64,000 nt of DNA from Ambrosia x helenae (GCA_030844895.1 CM061226.1:114128574-114192573), one strand, 5' to 3'; shown: positions 20,184 to 31,134, numbered from the stretch's first letter. Notes: a model not told the origin generated them from the sequence alone. Translations and numbers: made by a program.

Positions 20184-21269
20184 CCTAGGGCGTGGTACCA
20201 AAGGTTTACAGATTTTGTTCTCAAACAGGGGTTCAATTAGTGCAGAACTAATCATTCTTTATTTATCTATCATCATGGACGAGACGTTGCATACCTCCTC
20301 CTCTACGTTGATGATATTATTCTCATCACATCTTTTGACGCACTTCGTCAGAAACTTATGTCTGTTCTTGTAGGAGAATTCGCTATGAAAGACTTGGGGC
20401 CCTTGACTTATTTTCTCGGCATCTCCGTTCAAAGGCATGATAATTCTCTCTTCCTTTCTCAACAGGCTTATGCTAAAGATATCATTCAAAGGGCTGGCAT
20501 GGACAACTGCAAACCAGCCGCCACTCCAGTCGATACTCAGCACAAATTGGGCGGCCAACCGGATTCCCTGTTTGACGATCCAACGACCTACCGGAGCTTG
20601 GCAGGGGCACTGCAGTACCTCACGTTCACTCGCCCTGACATCACATATGTTGTCCAACAGATTTGTATGCACATGCATGCTCCATGTGTCGCACACTGGA
20701 ACGCTCTAAAGCGCATCATCCGGTATCTCCAGGGCACACTAGACTTTGGTCTACATCTCACCCCTACGACTAACCTGACTCTCTGTGCCTACACTGACGC
20801 GGACTGGGCTGGCTGCCCTGACACCAGGCGATCTACGTCTGGCTACTGCGTATATCTGGGTGACAACTTGGTCTCTTGGTCATCAAAACGACAATCAACT
20901 ATTTCTAGATCTAGCGCTGAGGCAGAATACCGCGGAGTTGCAAATGTAGTCGCCGAAATATGCTGGTTACGAAATCTTCTGCTAGAGCTCCATCGCCCTC
21001 TCTCTAAAGCATCGTTGGTCTACTACGACAATATCAGCGCCATCTATCTTTCAGGTAACCCTGTACAGCACCAGTGTACCAAGCACATTGAACTGGATAT
21101 CCACTTTGTTCGTGAACATGTTCAGAAGGGACTCGTACGCATCTTACACGTCCCATCTCGGTTCCGATTCGCTGACATCTTCACCAAAGGTCTACCGCGG
21201 GTCCTCTTTGATGATTTTCGCTCCAGTCTAAGCATCCGTCCTCCTCCCGCTTCGACTGCGGGGGTGTAA
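20184..21269 (+). pseudogene. Ty1/copia polyprotein 3' part: reverse transcriptase end and RNase H
   Basis: The frame starts at PRAWYQRFTDFVLKQGF, has a TAG at 20238, then HSLFIYHHGRDVAYLLLYVD with the YVDD catalytic motif (20304-20315). It continues through GEFAMKDLGPLTYFLGI (RT end) into RNase H: ADWAGCPDTRRSTSGYCVYL, SSAEAEYRGVA and KHIELDIHFVRE, ending at TAA 21267-21269. Gag, protease, integrase and most of RT are missing, so the element is 5'-truncated. Codon use is GC-richer than the surroundings. Confidence 0.9.
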
Positions 21270-21441
21270 TAGACTGCTCAATTATAGGCGCAATTATAGC
21301 AATGATTGAATCTCAATTAATCTCAATTAAATTGTATTTAATGTATTTATTATCTCCAAAAATAAGGAGATTAGTTGTAACATTATATATTGACCCTTGT
21401 GAATAATGAAGAGATGATCTTGACAATTACAAACTTCTACA
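21265..21441 (+). repeat. Putative 3' LTR of the copia remnant (177 bp)
   Basis: It follows the purine tract of CTGCGGGGG, starts TGTAATAGACTGC and ends AAACTTCTACA (TG...CA), with a TATATATTGACCC promoter-like box inside. No 5' partner lies in the window, so the boundaries rest on position and the TG...CA rule. Confidence 0.55.
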
Positions 21442-22464
21442 GGTAACCTGTGTAAGACACGATTAGACCTGTTAACTGAAAAATACACTATGCCATTTTT
21501 TACTTTTGTTTATATAATTAGAACTAAGAGGTAAAGATCCATTATTTCTCTTTTTTGGTACATAAAACGTATAACTGTGTTATATACATGGGATATAAAG
21601 TAGTTAAACGAGTCGTGTTCATGTTTAGAACTTTTGTTGTTTGCGTCCTCAAAGACCTGTTAAACCCGTTAAGACACGATTTGCCAGCCCTGTATAATGG
21701 TTAATTATTTCATAAAATTATTTGGCTTTCTTATTTATTGTTAGATTGATTTGTGCATTATATACAACATTGGCTCTTTTTAAATTTTAATTTTGTATAT
21801 TTTGTGAGATGAAACTTCATCACTTATCTATGTAACCGTTTATTATGTAAAATGATATGAAATATTTGACATCAATCTTGTTTTTAATAAATTAAAGCTG
21901 CCAAATCCACTACCATCCAAATAATTCTTACAACATGTAATTACACAACTCCGTAATATTAAAATTCTAAAACTCCATAATATAAAATTCTAATTGGTGA
22001 ACACTAAGCACAAACTAGAAATATAAGTTGATTTTTCTCAAGTGGCTAAACTAAACTTTACAAAGGATCTCAGATGTTCTTCTTGTGTATTGACTTGCTA
22101 TAGGTGCATCAGAAGTTTGCTTAAATACGGTCTTAAGTTTACACTAACATTTAATTTTGGTAACATGCACAAAAATTCTATGGATAATCACCCAAATGAC
22201 ATTTTAAACACAAAATTTGCTCAAATAGATATTGACTTATACATTTGTTCAAGTGGGTTACGAAGCGGCCAGATTTTCGAAGGATGGGTTGTGGACTGTG
22301 GAGGAGCCGAATTATTAGAATGTGGGCTGTGAAGAAGTCATTTGATTGCTTTTTTTTGGATCATCTATTTGAACAAACGTAAAAGCCAAATGCTTGTTTA
22401 AGCAAATTTTGTGGTCAACATGCCTATTTTGGTGATTTTCCCGAAAATCTAACCATCTAAACAT
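21442..22464. other. Unassigned sequence downstream of the LRX gene
   Basis: An open frame at 22042-22332 (+) has no recognisable domain. The final part would be the 3' UTR region of the minus-strand LRX gene. No poly(A) signal was assigned. Confidence 0.35.
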
Positions 22465-23892
22465 TTAGTATCCTGGAAAGACTGGTGGCGGCGGTGACAG
22501 GTAACGATATCCGATCTCCGGTGGAATAACAATGTCGTCAAACGGAGGCGGAGGCTGGACAGGCGGTGGTGGTGGTGGTGGTGGGGAGTGGACAGGTGGC
22601 GGCGGCGGTGGCGATTTAGGAACCGGTGGGGGAGGTGATTGAACCGGTGGTGGAGGTAATTGAGTAGGCGTTGGTTTTTTCGGCGGTTTTCTCTTTTTAC
22701 ACTCTTTGTCCGATTTACACCCTACCGATTCACAATCAATCTGCCGGTTCACCACCGGTTTACACTTCTTCTCACTTTTCTGATCCGATTTTTTCGGTAA
22801 ACAATTCTCCCGATAATCCAACACAAGATCCGGTCTAACCGGTTTTTCGCATTTCGGTTCCAACCGGTCAAAATAATTACCCGAAAATGTAAAATTCAAC
22901 AACTTTGGCAACGTGCAAACACCTTCAAAGACCGTACCAATCAACTCATTTTTTCGGACATCAATCATCTCAACATGCTTCAACTTTCCAAAAGATTTAG
23001 GAATTGTCCCTACAAAATTATTTTCACTCAAATCCAAAATTGTTACATTCTCAAGCAACCCTAATTCGTCCGGTACACAACCCGAAAGCTCGTTATCCGC
23101 GAAAATAACCTCGTCTAACCGCGTCATGTTACCAATTCTTTTGGGTATGCATCCTTTGAAGTCATTGTTCGCGAACACAATAACCGAAGCCTTCGAGTTC
23201 CCAATGTTTTCGGGAATAACCGAAGAAAATCGGTTATTGTTCAAGAAAATAGCATCAAGGTCCATTTCAAATAGTTTAGGTGGTAACACTCCTTCAAAAT
23301 TGTTGTACCTAATGTCTAGGTACTTTAGTTTAGCCATTTGCAACACAACATTAGGAAATGGTCCCACTAACCGGTTGTTACTTACATCCAATTCATGAAG
23401 GATTGTAAGCTTAGAGAAGCTATTTGGGATAATCCCACAAAATCTATTAGAGTTTATATGAAATATGCTAAGATCGGTTAATAACCCGATATGTGGCACA
23501 AGTTGGCCCGCGATATCGCCATGGTTTAGATCGATTCCAGCGACCGTCATCACGTTTGGATCATCGGGTGCTTTTGCACAAAACACACCATTATATGAGC
23601 ACACATCTACACCTTCCCAATTTTTGATCATTTTTTCGGGGTCCGAAAGTATGGCCTTTTTCCATTCTTGAAGGGCATAATACGCCTTTTTAAGCCTATG
23701 ATTAGGGAAATTTAAACGAGCGTCAATGTTGATTTCGAAACCATCGATTAACTGATAGTGGGTTAGCTTCGCTTGGCCTAGATGGCGGCGTGTGATTGCA
23801 GCCGTGTAGGCCTTGTTTAACGACAGAGATAGCGAACGCGGCGAGATTATGGATAAAAGAGGTAGGAAGAGAAGGCAGCATAAGGCTTTCAT
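22465..23892 (-). CDS. Leucine-rich repeat extensin-like (LRX) cell-wall protein, 475 aa
   Basis: A single-exon gene. Residues 1 to about 25 (MKALCCLLFLPLLSIISPRS...) are a secretion signal. A plant-specific N-terminal region includes ARLNFPNHRLKKAYYALQEW and WEGVDVCSYNGVFC. About ten leucine-rich repeats follow (for example LTDLSIFHINSNRFCGIIP and NVTILDLSENNFVGTIPKSF), then a Cys-rich hinge with GNYFDRLEPKCEKPVRPD. The last 70 residues are an extensin-like tail with SPPPPVPKSPPPPPP and PPPPVQPPPP motifs whose prolines are expected to be hydroxylated and glycosylated. In known LRX proteins the LRR part binds RALF peptides and the tail anchors it in the wall; this member's tissue is unknown. 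The tail is short for the family. A likely TATA element (CCTATAAGC on the minus strand, about 23934-23942) lies some 45 bp before the ATG. The frame looks intact. Confidence 0.93.
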   Translation of the reverse strand: MKALCCLLFLPLLSIISPRSLSLSLNKAYTAAITRRHLGQAKLTHYQLIDGFEINIDARLNFPNHRLKKAYYALQEWKKAILSDPEKMIKNWEGVDVCSYNGVFCAKAPDDPNVMTVAGIDLNHGDIAGQLVPHIGLLTDLSIFHINSNRFCGIIPNSFSKLTILHELDVSNNRLVGPFPNVVLQMAKLKYLDIRYNNFEGVLPPKLFEMDLDAIFLNNNRFSSVIPENIGNSKASVIVFANNDFKGCIPKRIGNMTRLDEVIFADNELSGCVPDELGLLENVTILDLSENNFVGTIPKSFGKLKHVEMIDVRKNELIGTVFEGVCTLPKLLNFTFSGNYFDRLEPKCEKPVRPDLVLDYRENCLPKKSDQKSEKKCKPVVNRQIDCESVGCKSDKECKKRKPPKKPTPTQLPPPPVQSPPPPVPKSPPPPPPVHSPPPPPPPPVQPPPPFDDIVIPPEIGYRYLSPPPPVFPGY

Positions 23893-24331
23893 GATGGAGG
23901 GTTATGGGCATAGTTTGGTTTGGCCTAAGGCTGCTTATAGGATTAGGAACTCCATACAAAGAAGAATTATGAAGGGTATTATAATGTATTATGATTATAA
24001 GATCTATATCATATTAACCAACAAATCCTCTCTATGCAACCACTGAAACATGCAACAATATATGTTTTATTTCTAGAGACATTCCTTCATTGTCGCTAGA
24101 TTTTGTCAAATAGGACACTAAAAAACAAGAGGTGGTTGTTATTCTTCATTCAAAACCAAAAGGTTTTATTTATTAGTAACCCCCTTTTTATTTTGTTAGT
24201 TTTGATAATTTTTCGTATTAGCTTAGTTCATCGAATATATGGTAATAAAAAAATCATGTTTTTAACAAAATATATTGTTAAAAATGTAGTATCAACACGA
24301 CTATACAACAAATCTTTTAGAAGAAACATTT

Positions 24332-24597
24332 TGGTAGCCTCTTAATGAGGCTCTTAACCATTCAGTGCTGAATGATTCAGCATTCAGCGCGTTTGTTTCA
24401 GCCTCTGAATGGAATGGTTAAGGCTGAATCATTAAGCACTGAACTAGGCTGAACCTTAATGAAACTCTCATACCAATGTGGGACAAGAAAACTAACCATT
24501 AAGAGGTCCAACTTAATGATTCAGCACTTAACCATACAGACCTCTTAACCATTCAGACCTCTTAATGATTCAGCACTTAATCAACCAAACAACCCCT
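24332..24597. mobile_element. Tourist-like MITE, left end degraded
   Basis: Shares GAATGGTTAAGGCTGAATC, AACCATTAAGAGGTCCAAC and AATGATTCAGCACTTAATC with the intron copy at 8778-8993, and ends CAACCAAACAACCCC before TTAA. The left terminus is altered, so the start is approximate. Confidence 0.65.
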
Positions 24598-25053
24598 TAA
24601 TCCGTTTGTAACGGTATTGGTAAATCTCATATCTTATGAGAAACTTGAGTCATTGCGTTTAAAGGAAAAGTTTAAACAAACTATTCATAATTTGGGCGGT
24701 GTGTTGAGAAGTATCAACTTTAGAATCGATACGGAATCATGAAGATTTTTTTTTTCCTTTATAAAATTTTATTTCAACCCAAGCTAATTTTAGTCCAAAA
24801 CCATGTTGACCCAAATCAAAATGATGGCTTTATTTGATTTTTTATTTTTTTATTTTTTAATGAGCGATGCTGAAGCTGAGTACATAACATGTATTTACTA
24901 CTTAATGAAATGATTTGGTTTTTAAATATACTTAGGGAATTATGGAAATAGGTTTTTAAGAAAAGTTTATAAAAGGATCTATTGAAACTAACATGTTTTT
25001 TTTGTGTGTGTGACGAGTTATAATCATTTAATTTCTTTTTTTTTAACGACTAA
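24598..25053. other. Unassigned AT-rich sequence
   Basis: Low-complexity T-rich tracts (24745, 24838-24858) and no coding sequence. Confidence 0.3.
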
Positions 25054-25267
25054 GGGCTGTTTGGTTGATTAAGTACTCAATCATTAATATGGTCTGAATG
25101 GTTAAGAGGCTCTGAATGGTTAAGAGCTGAATCAATTAGCATCCCTTATTAGCTTAATGGTTCAGCACTTAATCATTTTATTCAAATGCTGAAACAAACA
25201 GTCTGAATGCTGAATTATTCAGATCTGAATAGTTAAGAGGCTGATTAAGAGGCTATCAAACAGCCCC
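25054..25267. mobile_element. Tourist-like (PIF/Harbinger) MITE with TAA target duplication (214 bp)
   Basis: Left end GGGCTGTTTGGTTGATTAAG; right end CTATCAAACAGCCCC; both flanked by TAA (25051-25053 and 25268-25270). The 3-bp TAA/TTA target and the GGGCTGTTTGG terminus are typical of Tourist MITEs. It is the most complete member of the family at 8778 and 24332. Confidence 0.85.
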
Positions 25268-25472
25268 TAACAGACTACTAAAATCTACTCAATGCCTAAT
25301 TTGGGGAATAAGCACCTTGTATTATTCACCTTCTTTCATACCTTCACACCTCACAAATCACAATTGAGTACTTGTACTACTAACGGGTAAAAAAGAAAGT
25401 ACTACTAACTGATTTCAGAAATCAGTTAACCCGCTGAGACCAAATATTCTAAACCGATGGCGTCCGCTTACA

Positions 25473-26260
25473 TCTATCTATATATAAAAGAAAACGTATA
25501 TGCTGACGTGGCGTGCAATGGAGGCCTCAACCTTCCCTTGAGAGTGCCACGTGGCATCATAATTGAAAGATTTTAGTGTTTTTGAACTATTTTTTACTTT
25601 TTTAATTAAAAAAACAAGATAAACATAAAACCCTAAATTAAATTGAGTTATTTTAGGAAAAAAAGAATTTAAAAATAAATTTAAAATTTTCTCTCTCATG
25701 TTTCCTCCCATAATTTTTTGACATTTATATCTTTTATATACAGGATTTTTTAAAGAAAAAAAATTACACCAAATTAACGAGCGTTTTATTATCTTTCCAA
25801 CGAGTACCATAGTCCTATATAAAAAACTGAGAAAAATCGACTATTTTTTGTGGGGTTTCGTTCATACAGGAAAAAAACACACAAAGTGTTCATGTTATTC
25901 ATTAATCATGTTTTTTTCTTTTAAACCAGGTTCTTATCTACGATGTTGAAAATAAGCCCAATCGTCATGTTATCATTGGAATTTTACTAGGTATACTTCA
26001 TCAAGAGAAGTTAGGAGAAAGAATCGCGCAACACTGCAACACATGGTGTCACCTTATAGCAAGGTTATTTTTTTATTTATTTAATTACAAGAGTAATAAT
26101 TATTACTATTAGTATTAGTATTATTAGAATGGTTATATTTTTCAACCCCGGGACGCTCCCGAAAAGAATTGATAGTTGCTGACGTAGCGTTCAATGGTGG
26201 CCTCAACCATCTCTTGATTATGCCATGTGACATAATGATAACGTAAACACACCCATCAAT
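25473..26260 (+). mobile_element. Possible Helitron 5' end and related direct repeats
   Basis: A|TCTATCTATATATAAAAG at 25473 looks like a plant Helitron 5' terminus (TC after A). A block starting GCTGACGTGGCGTGCAATGG (25502) is repeated directly as GCTGACGTAGCGTTCAATGG (26178), 676 bp apart. Between them is an open stretch around 25933-26062 (VENKPNRHVIIGILLG) that could be a captured exon but has no family match I know. No 3' hairpin plus CTRR end was located. Confidence 0.35.
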
Positions 26261-26272
26261 TCTAGAGCACAC

Positions 26273-26459
26273 AGGTACGAAGGATAAGAAGTGCCAGGGG
26301 TGGCCCTGGCCTCCCTGATTTCTGGCGCAGTGGTATAAATTTGCGATTTTCATAGGTAAATTGAGTCCGGGGTGAGTTCGGCCCCACCGATTTGCCACTA
26401 CCGATTGAAAAAAAATTGAGTCTGGCCCCCACTGATTCCGAAACCAAGCTTCACCACTG
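26273..26459. mobile_element. hAT-like MITE, inverted relative of 13398-13544
   Basis: The reverse complement starts CAGTGGTGAAGCTTGGTTTC and contains CAATCGGTAGTGGC, paralleling CAGGGGCGAAACTTGGTTC and CGATCGGTAGTGGC at 13398-13458. The flanking AGAGCACA (26265-26272 and 26460-26467) is an exact 8-bp target duplication. Confidence 0.75.
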
Positions 26460-26708
26460 AGAGCACACAAACCCAATTGCCATACTTGATGGGAGGGGCA
26501 ATGTACCCCCTTACCCGATCCAATGTGTAAATTGCATGATGGTGTTCAAGTTTCCCACCCCCTCAACCCTAATACAGTAACTAAGTTATTTTTCATTTGC
26601 CAAACACTTTTTTTTTAACTTATTAACTTTAAAAAAAAGGTAATAAATTATAGAGTTAAATGCCAATTTCGTCCCTGAGGTTTGGGCCAGTTTGCCACTC
26701 CAGTACAA

Positions 26709-26709
26709 A

Positions 26710-26762
<53 letters not shown>
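26709..26762. repeat. Poly(T) tract in the left MULE terminal repeat
   Basis: An uninterrupted run of about 54 T. The right repeat has A13 at the same place, so the run has expanded in one terminus only. Confidence 0.9.
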
Positions 26763-26764
<2 letters not shown>

Positions 26765-26950
26765 AATCCCTTACCTAAGGTTTGGATTTTTTTGTCAAAT
26801 TCGTCCTTTTCACTACCCCAATTAAAAAAGCTTGTTAACTCAGGGGTATTTTTGTCTTTTTACCTATAATTTAAAATTTTAATAAAAAATCTTACCACAC
26901 CCCCACCCCTACCCTCGCCCCCTATATCTCTCTATCTCTTTCATTCACTT

Positions 26951-26952
<2 letters not shown>

Positions 26953-26992
<40 letters not shown>

Positions 26993-27026
26993 ACTCTCTC
27001 TCTCTCTATATATCTCTGCAACCAAG

Positions 27027-27083
<57 letters not shown>
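26953..27083. repeat. CT and AAT microsatellites
   Basis: (CT)n with minor interruptions from 26953 to about 27008, then (AAT)n from about 27028 to 27083. The short frames of Leu and Arg-Glu repeats over them are not genes. Confidence 0.9.
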
Positions 27084-27316
27084 CCAATGGATCTTGGTTC
27101 AACCTTAATTACCTTTACCTTAACCCCAACTTTCACTATATGTCTTCTGCTCCTCTTTCTTATTCCAATTTAACTCACTATTATGAATATCAACCATCAG
27201 TAATGTACACATCTATATATAACTCAATCTATAATCATCTATTGATCTATCTATCCCTAAATCGAACGGTTGGTAGAAAACCCCCAATTTACAAAACCCT
27301 AACTTGACCTGATCAG

Positions 27317-27541
27317 ATGGAAATCTCGTCTGATTCGAGCTTGAAGAAGGTGTCTGGTGGCAAGAATCTGATCAGTAGGAGTAAGTTCTCCTCCATCTCC
27401 AGCGGCATCGCCTCTGTTCCGGATCTGCATCACAGAGTAGAGGCTGGACATCATGACAACGAAGATGGTGGATCCAACGACTATTTTAAACGAAGGGTGG
27501 ATCCAACAAAGATAGGGGCCCGGTCCTTGCTGAAGCTCTAA
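27317..27541 (+). CDS. Small open frame in the MULE, possible captured exon (74 aa)
   Basis: MEISSDSSLKKVSGGKNLIS begins after a CT-rich leader-like stretch and an ACCCTAACTTGACCTGATCAG context; the frame ends KIGARSLLKL then TAA. It is Ser- and Lys-rich with no domain I recognise. Base composition is more coding-like than its flanks. It could be the first exon of a host gene captured by the MULE, or chance. It is followed by a GGTGG-rich imperfect repeat (27545-27665). Confidence 0.3.
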   Translation: MEISSDSSLKKVSGGKNLISRSKFSSISSGIASVPDLHHRVEAGHHDNEDGGSNDYFKRRVDPTKIGARSLLKL

Positions 27542-27544
27542 GAA

Positions 27545-27665
27545 TGGGGGAGGTGGTTGGGGGCAGTGGTTGGGAAGGTAACAAGGATGTGGGCGGTGGT
27601 TCAGGTGGTGGTTGCCTGGTTGGGTAGCTGACGAGGATAGGGGCGGTGGTTCAGGTGGTGTCTGT
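27545..27665. repeat. GGTGGTTGGG-type imperfect tandem repeat
   Basis: GGGGCGGTGGTTCAGGTGGT and variants recur about every 60 bp. Low complexity and G-rich on the plus strand. Confidence 0.6.
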
Positions 27666-28309
27666 GTTTGATAGATTTATGGGGTTTGTGATTGAATTAG
27701 GGGAAAGGATTTATGGGTTTTGTAGGGTTTTGAAAAAGATGAATTGGGTTATTGTTGTTATGGGGTTCGATTAGGCTATGGGGTGTGGAGACATGAGAAA
27801 TGTCATGTCTCCATGCCATGTAGGATGCCACATTGGATTCTTGGTGTCTCAAACTTCTTGAGACATGAGTGGGGGTGTGGAGACACCAACACCTCATGTC
27901 TCAAGCATTTATTATTATTTTTTTTCTAAATATTAATTTTATTATTATTATTTTTTTTACAATTCAAAAAAAATTTATGGTATCCTATGAAAGTTTGAAA
28001 GCACAAATTCATTCAATTTATTAAAAAACATTTTTTTTGGCTGTGTAATCCCAACTCCCAAGACAATAAAAAAAATTTCTTTTTCTTTTTAATTACACTA
28101 TTGTCTATATCTCTTTCTATTTTTTACTCTCTTTCTCAAACAAGAACCACACAACCCCATTTCCTCCATCTTTCTTAAAGAAGAAGCAGCAGCAACGGTG
28201 GTGGAAATATCAAAAGGTAAGTAAAAATAAATGCTCAAACCTTAAAACCAACGTTCATATTCAAAAAGAAAAAAGAAAAAACGTGATTGGTACGTCTCTA
28301 TTGTCCCGA

Positions 28310-28521
28310 GAGAGACGGGGGGGGGGGGGACTTGGGACGGGGTAGGGGGCGGTGTAGGGAGGTGAGATGGGGCAAAAAGGTAGGGACGGGGCGGGGGGGG
28401 GGGGGGGGGGTGGGTGTCTGCACACCGGTAAGCCTTATTGGTGATAGTAGGTGATGTAATGTGAATCTTGCTTCTAATCTGAAGTTTTTGTTTGGTTTGG
28501 TGAAGATGATGGTGGTTATTG

Positions 28522-28564
<43 letters not shown>

Positions 28565-28690
28565 TACAGAGCATATAAATGAAAAAGAAGAGAGAGAGAG
28601 AGAGAGGGGGAGAGAGAAAGTGTGCTATGTGTTTGTGTGTGTGAGAGAGAGGGGTGGGGTGGGTAGGGGAAGACTATGGTTTTTTTTTAT
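28310..28690. repeat. G-rich, TTA and GA low-complexity block
   Basis: G runs at 28317-28329 and 28391-28410, (ATT)n at about 28523-28563, (GA)n at about 28586-28617. Long open frames here (poly-Asn, poly-Ile) are artefacts. Confidence 0.85.
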
Positions 28691-28821
28691 TAAAATACTA
28701 GATTTTAGCCCGCGTGTACACGCGGTTTACCAACGTACATCTATTTGGAGAATTATAACGTATAAGAAAAATACAGTAGAAATATTGTATTAAAGTATAA
28801 AACAATGAATACAAATTTTAT

Positions 28822-29150
28822 TCAAATATCACTAAATATTTCTTTATACACCACATTTCTGGTTTTAGTTTTCACATTCCCATCACCATCAAGTATAAGT
28901 AATTTCACTCATGTCCTGCTTTTAACTCTTGACAATGCGACATAAAGTTGGCCATGTGAGAAAACAGGTTCTCTTAAATATAATCCAACCTTAGATAAAG
29001 ACTGTCCTTGGCTTTTATTGACGGTCATTGCGAAACATACGCTTATTGGAAATTGACGCATTTGGAACTTTACTGGAATCTTGATATCAGATGGTATCAT
29101 ATTTATTCTAGTAATAAGAGTTTTGATACCAAGGTTTCCACCTGATATGA
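28822..29150 (-). pseudogene. Helitron RepHel helicase C-terminus (PIF1-like), degraded
   Basis: The minus-strand reading gives ISGGNLGIKTLITRINMIPS, FPISVCFAMTVNKSQGQSLS, then KVGLYLREPVFSHGQLYVAL and SRVKSR. This is the conserved end of Helitron PIF1-family helicases (the NKSQGQSL and HGQLYVALSRV motifs). A frameshift after SRVKSR leads to KLLILDGDGN and VVYKEIFSDI, ending in TGA at 28822-28824. The N-terminal Rep domain and helicase motifs I-IV are absent. Confidence 0.88.
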
Positions 29151-30790
29151 AATCTAAAAGATACGGGAGAGTCCCGAGGCTGAAATCTAATAATATTTAG
29201 TGTCAGAAATGTGGAATGTGTCTCAAAGAATACGAAGCGGAATATATGATGGGAACATTAGAATGCATACATAGGTAAACATATTGGTGAGGTTATTATT
29301 TAGATGTATAAGTATAAAACAAATTAACAAATTATAAATGTATTATGAAATATATGAATGAGGAATATATTATCATAGATTAGATTTGAAGAGATGATTT
29401 GGCAGAAGTAATTAAGTGTTAAAAGAATTTGATTACTATGTCGAAGAAGGAAACGAATTACAAAATTAAGTCATAGATTTAAGAAAATCTTTTTGTACAC
29501 CACATTTGTTGTCTCTGTTTGTGGTTTACCCTCTTTGTTAAGTATTAACAATTTAACTCCATCTCTACTAAAACTCCAGTTGCAATAACTAAAAGGGTGT
29601 CACCACTTAGTGCAAATTAATATAACACGATCAAAACAGTTTTTATAATGTTAAGAGACAATATAAAGAAGATGCGACAAAATATAATTTTACTAAAAGT
29701 CTAAAACCCATGGCTACTAACACTACTGGGCTTATCCAATAATGACCCATGGTGAAAACTTATGGACTTGTACACGTAGTTATATTTTGAAACAAACTTT
29801 TATGAATTGGGTTGGACTTCTATAGACTATTGGGCTTATCCATTCACGGCCCATAATGAAAAACTTTTATTCCTTAATTGAACAACTGATAGACTCGGTA
29901 GTCGGTACATAAAAAAATTTTAATTATCAATATTGTAAAATAAAATCCATAGATTATATCTATACATCCATAATCATTACACAATTTGTTATATTTTAAC
30001 ATGAACACATGGTTCAAACTTCGAAGGATGTAAACCATTATTACCGAATCCTTTTACCAAACCTATATTAGTAAACAAACATGTACCTGAAACATAAGAA
30101 ATGAGAATCAAACAACAATCTATACAACTAAAAAAAACCTAAACATGAATAATTATAAAACATGAAACATATTCTAACAAATACGTATATGATTAGAATC
30201 TGAAAATCAGTAAAAGGAAAAGCGGTGTAAGACTAAATAATCACAAACCAAAAAACATAAAACCTAATGTATACCTAAACAGTTAATCGGCAAAAGTTAA
30301 ATCACATACTTAAATCAATAAACAGTTAGAAACAGGGGATTTCATGTATACATATGTAGCCTATTTTCATGAGAGAAACAAAGAGTATATTACACATTTC
30401 AAATAAAGAAACATTTAATTGAAACACAAGGTTTGAGAATCAAAACAATAATTCTTAACAACCATAAAAACCTAAACAATGATTAATTATAAAACATGAA
30501 ACATATTGTAACAAATCCCTAAATTATTAGAATCTGTGTGATTATTAAAAGGAAAAGCAGATGTATACTAAATAATCATAAACCACAAAACATTAAACAT
30601 GATCGGTACCTATTTAGTTAATCGACCAAATTTGAATGATGAACCAAAATCCCCTAAAATCAATGTAAGTTAATAAAACAGATCAACATTAAAAAAAAAT
30701 GATGCATATTACATTGATTGGCTATGTAATTAGAGGATCAATGTAGGATGGACAAGTGTCCACATTGAGTTTCATATATTAGCTGTATAG
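29151..30790. other. Unassigned AT-rich body of the Helitron
   Basis: No RepHel motif or captured gene recognised. Two stretches (about 30120-30290 and 30440-30630) are diverged direct repeats sharing AAACATGAAACATATT, ACAAATCC-like and TAAATAATCA motifs. Confidence 0.4.
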
Positions 30791-31134
30791 AATCATAGGG
30801 TATCAAATGACAAAATTGTCCTTAATTAAAGTGGCAAAAAGACAACCCTACCCCTGACCTTAACGAGATTTTTTAAATGGGTTAGTGAAAAGGACGAATT
30901 TAGCAAAAAAAATCCAAACCTCAGGTAAGGGATTGCAAAAAAAAAAAAACTTTTGTACTGGAGTGGCAAACTGACCCAAACCTCAGGGACGAAATTGGCA
31001 TTTAACTCTAAATTATAAGTCATTTTTTCATGCTCTAAAAAATTCAAATCCAAATTCAAAATAGGAAAGTTCCGCCTTTTATTTTTCAAATCCACTTCAA
31101 CCAGTGATCCGACACAAATAAACAACAAAATCAC

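Larger units (their letters stand above)
28698..30791 (-). mobile_element. Helitron (minus strand) nested in the MULE
   Basis: On the minus strand the 3' end is a perfect 16-bp palindromic hairpin CCGCGTGTACACGCGG (28710-28725), then CTAAAATCTAG ending at 28698, followed by T. A RepHel helicase C-terminus lies just inside this end, as expected for an autonomous lineage. The right boundary (element 5' end, TCTATACAGC on the minus strand at 30791) is a guess: it starts with TC but is preceded by T, not the usual A. Most of the Rep and helicase coding sequence is gone. Confidence 0.7.
26653..31008. mobile_element. Mutator-like element (MULE) of 4.36 kb with long terminal inverted repeats
   Basis: The left terminus GAGTTAAATGCCAATTTCGT and its inverted copy ACGAAATTGGCATTTAACTC at the right end start terminal inverted repeats of about 210 bp (26653-26870 and 30830-31008). 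They agree closely apart from the poly(T) length (54 T at left, 13 at right). The exact 9-bp duplication TAAATTATA flanks them (26644-26652 and 31009-31017). Long inverted repeats plus a 9-bp duplication define Mutator-like elements. No MuDR-type transposase was seen, so it is non-autonomous. It contains a small open frame (27317-27541), microsatellites and a nested Helitron (28698 to about 30791), without which it would be about 2.3 kb. It lies immediately upstream of the first CDCA7-like gene. Confidence 0.9.

Noticed and set aside
20184..21269. A functional host gene of 303 codons
   Set aside because: It is the RT/RNase H end of a copia polyprotein, with an upstream in-frame stop and an LTR directly after it.
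22913..23398. 161-codon plus-strand frame opposite the LRX gene
   Set aside because: It is the antisense shadow of the leucine-rich repeats; the minus-strand frame has clear family motifs.
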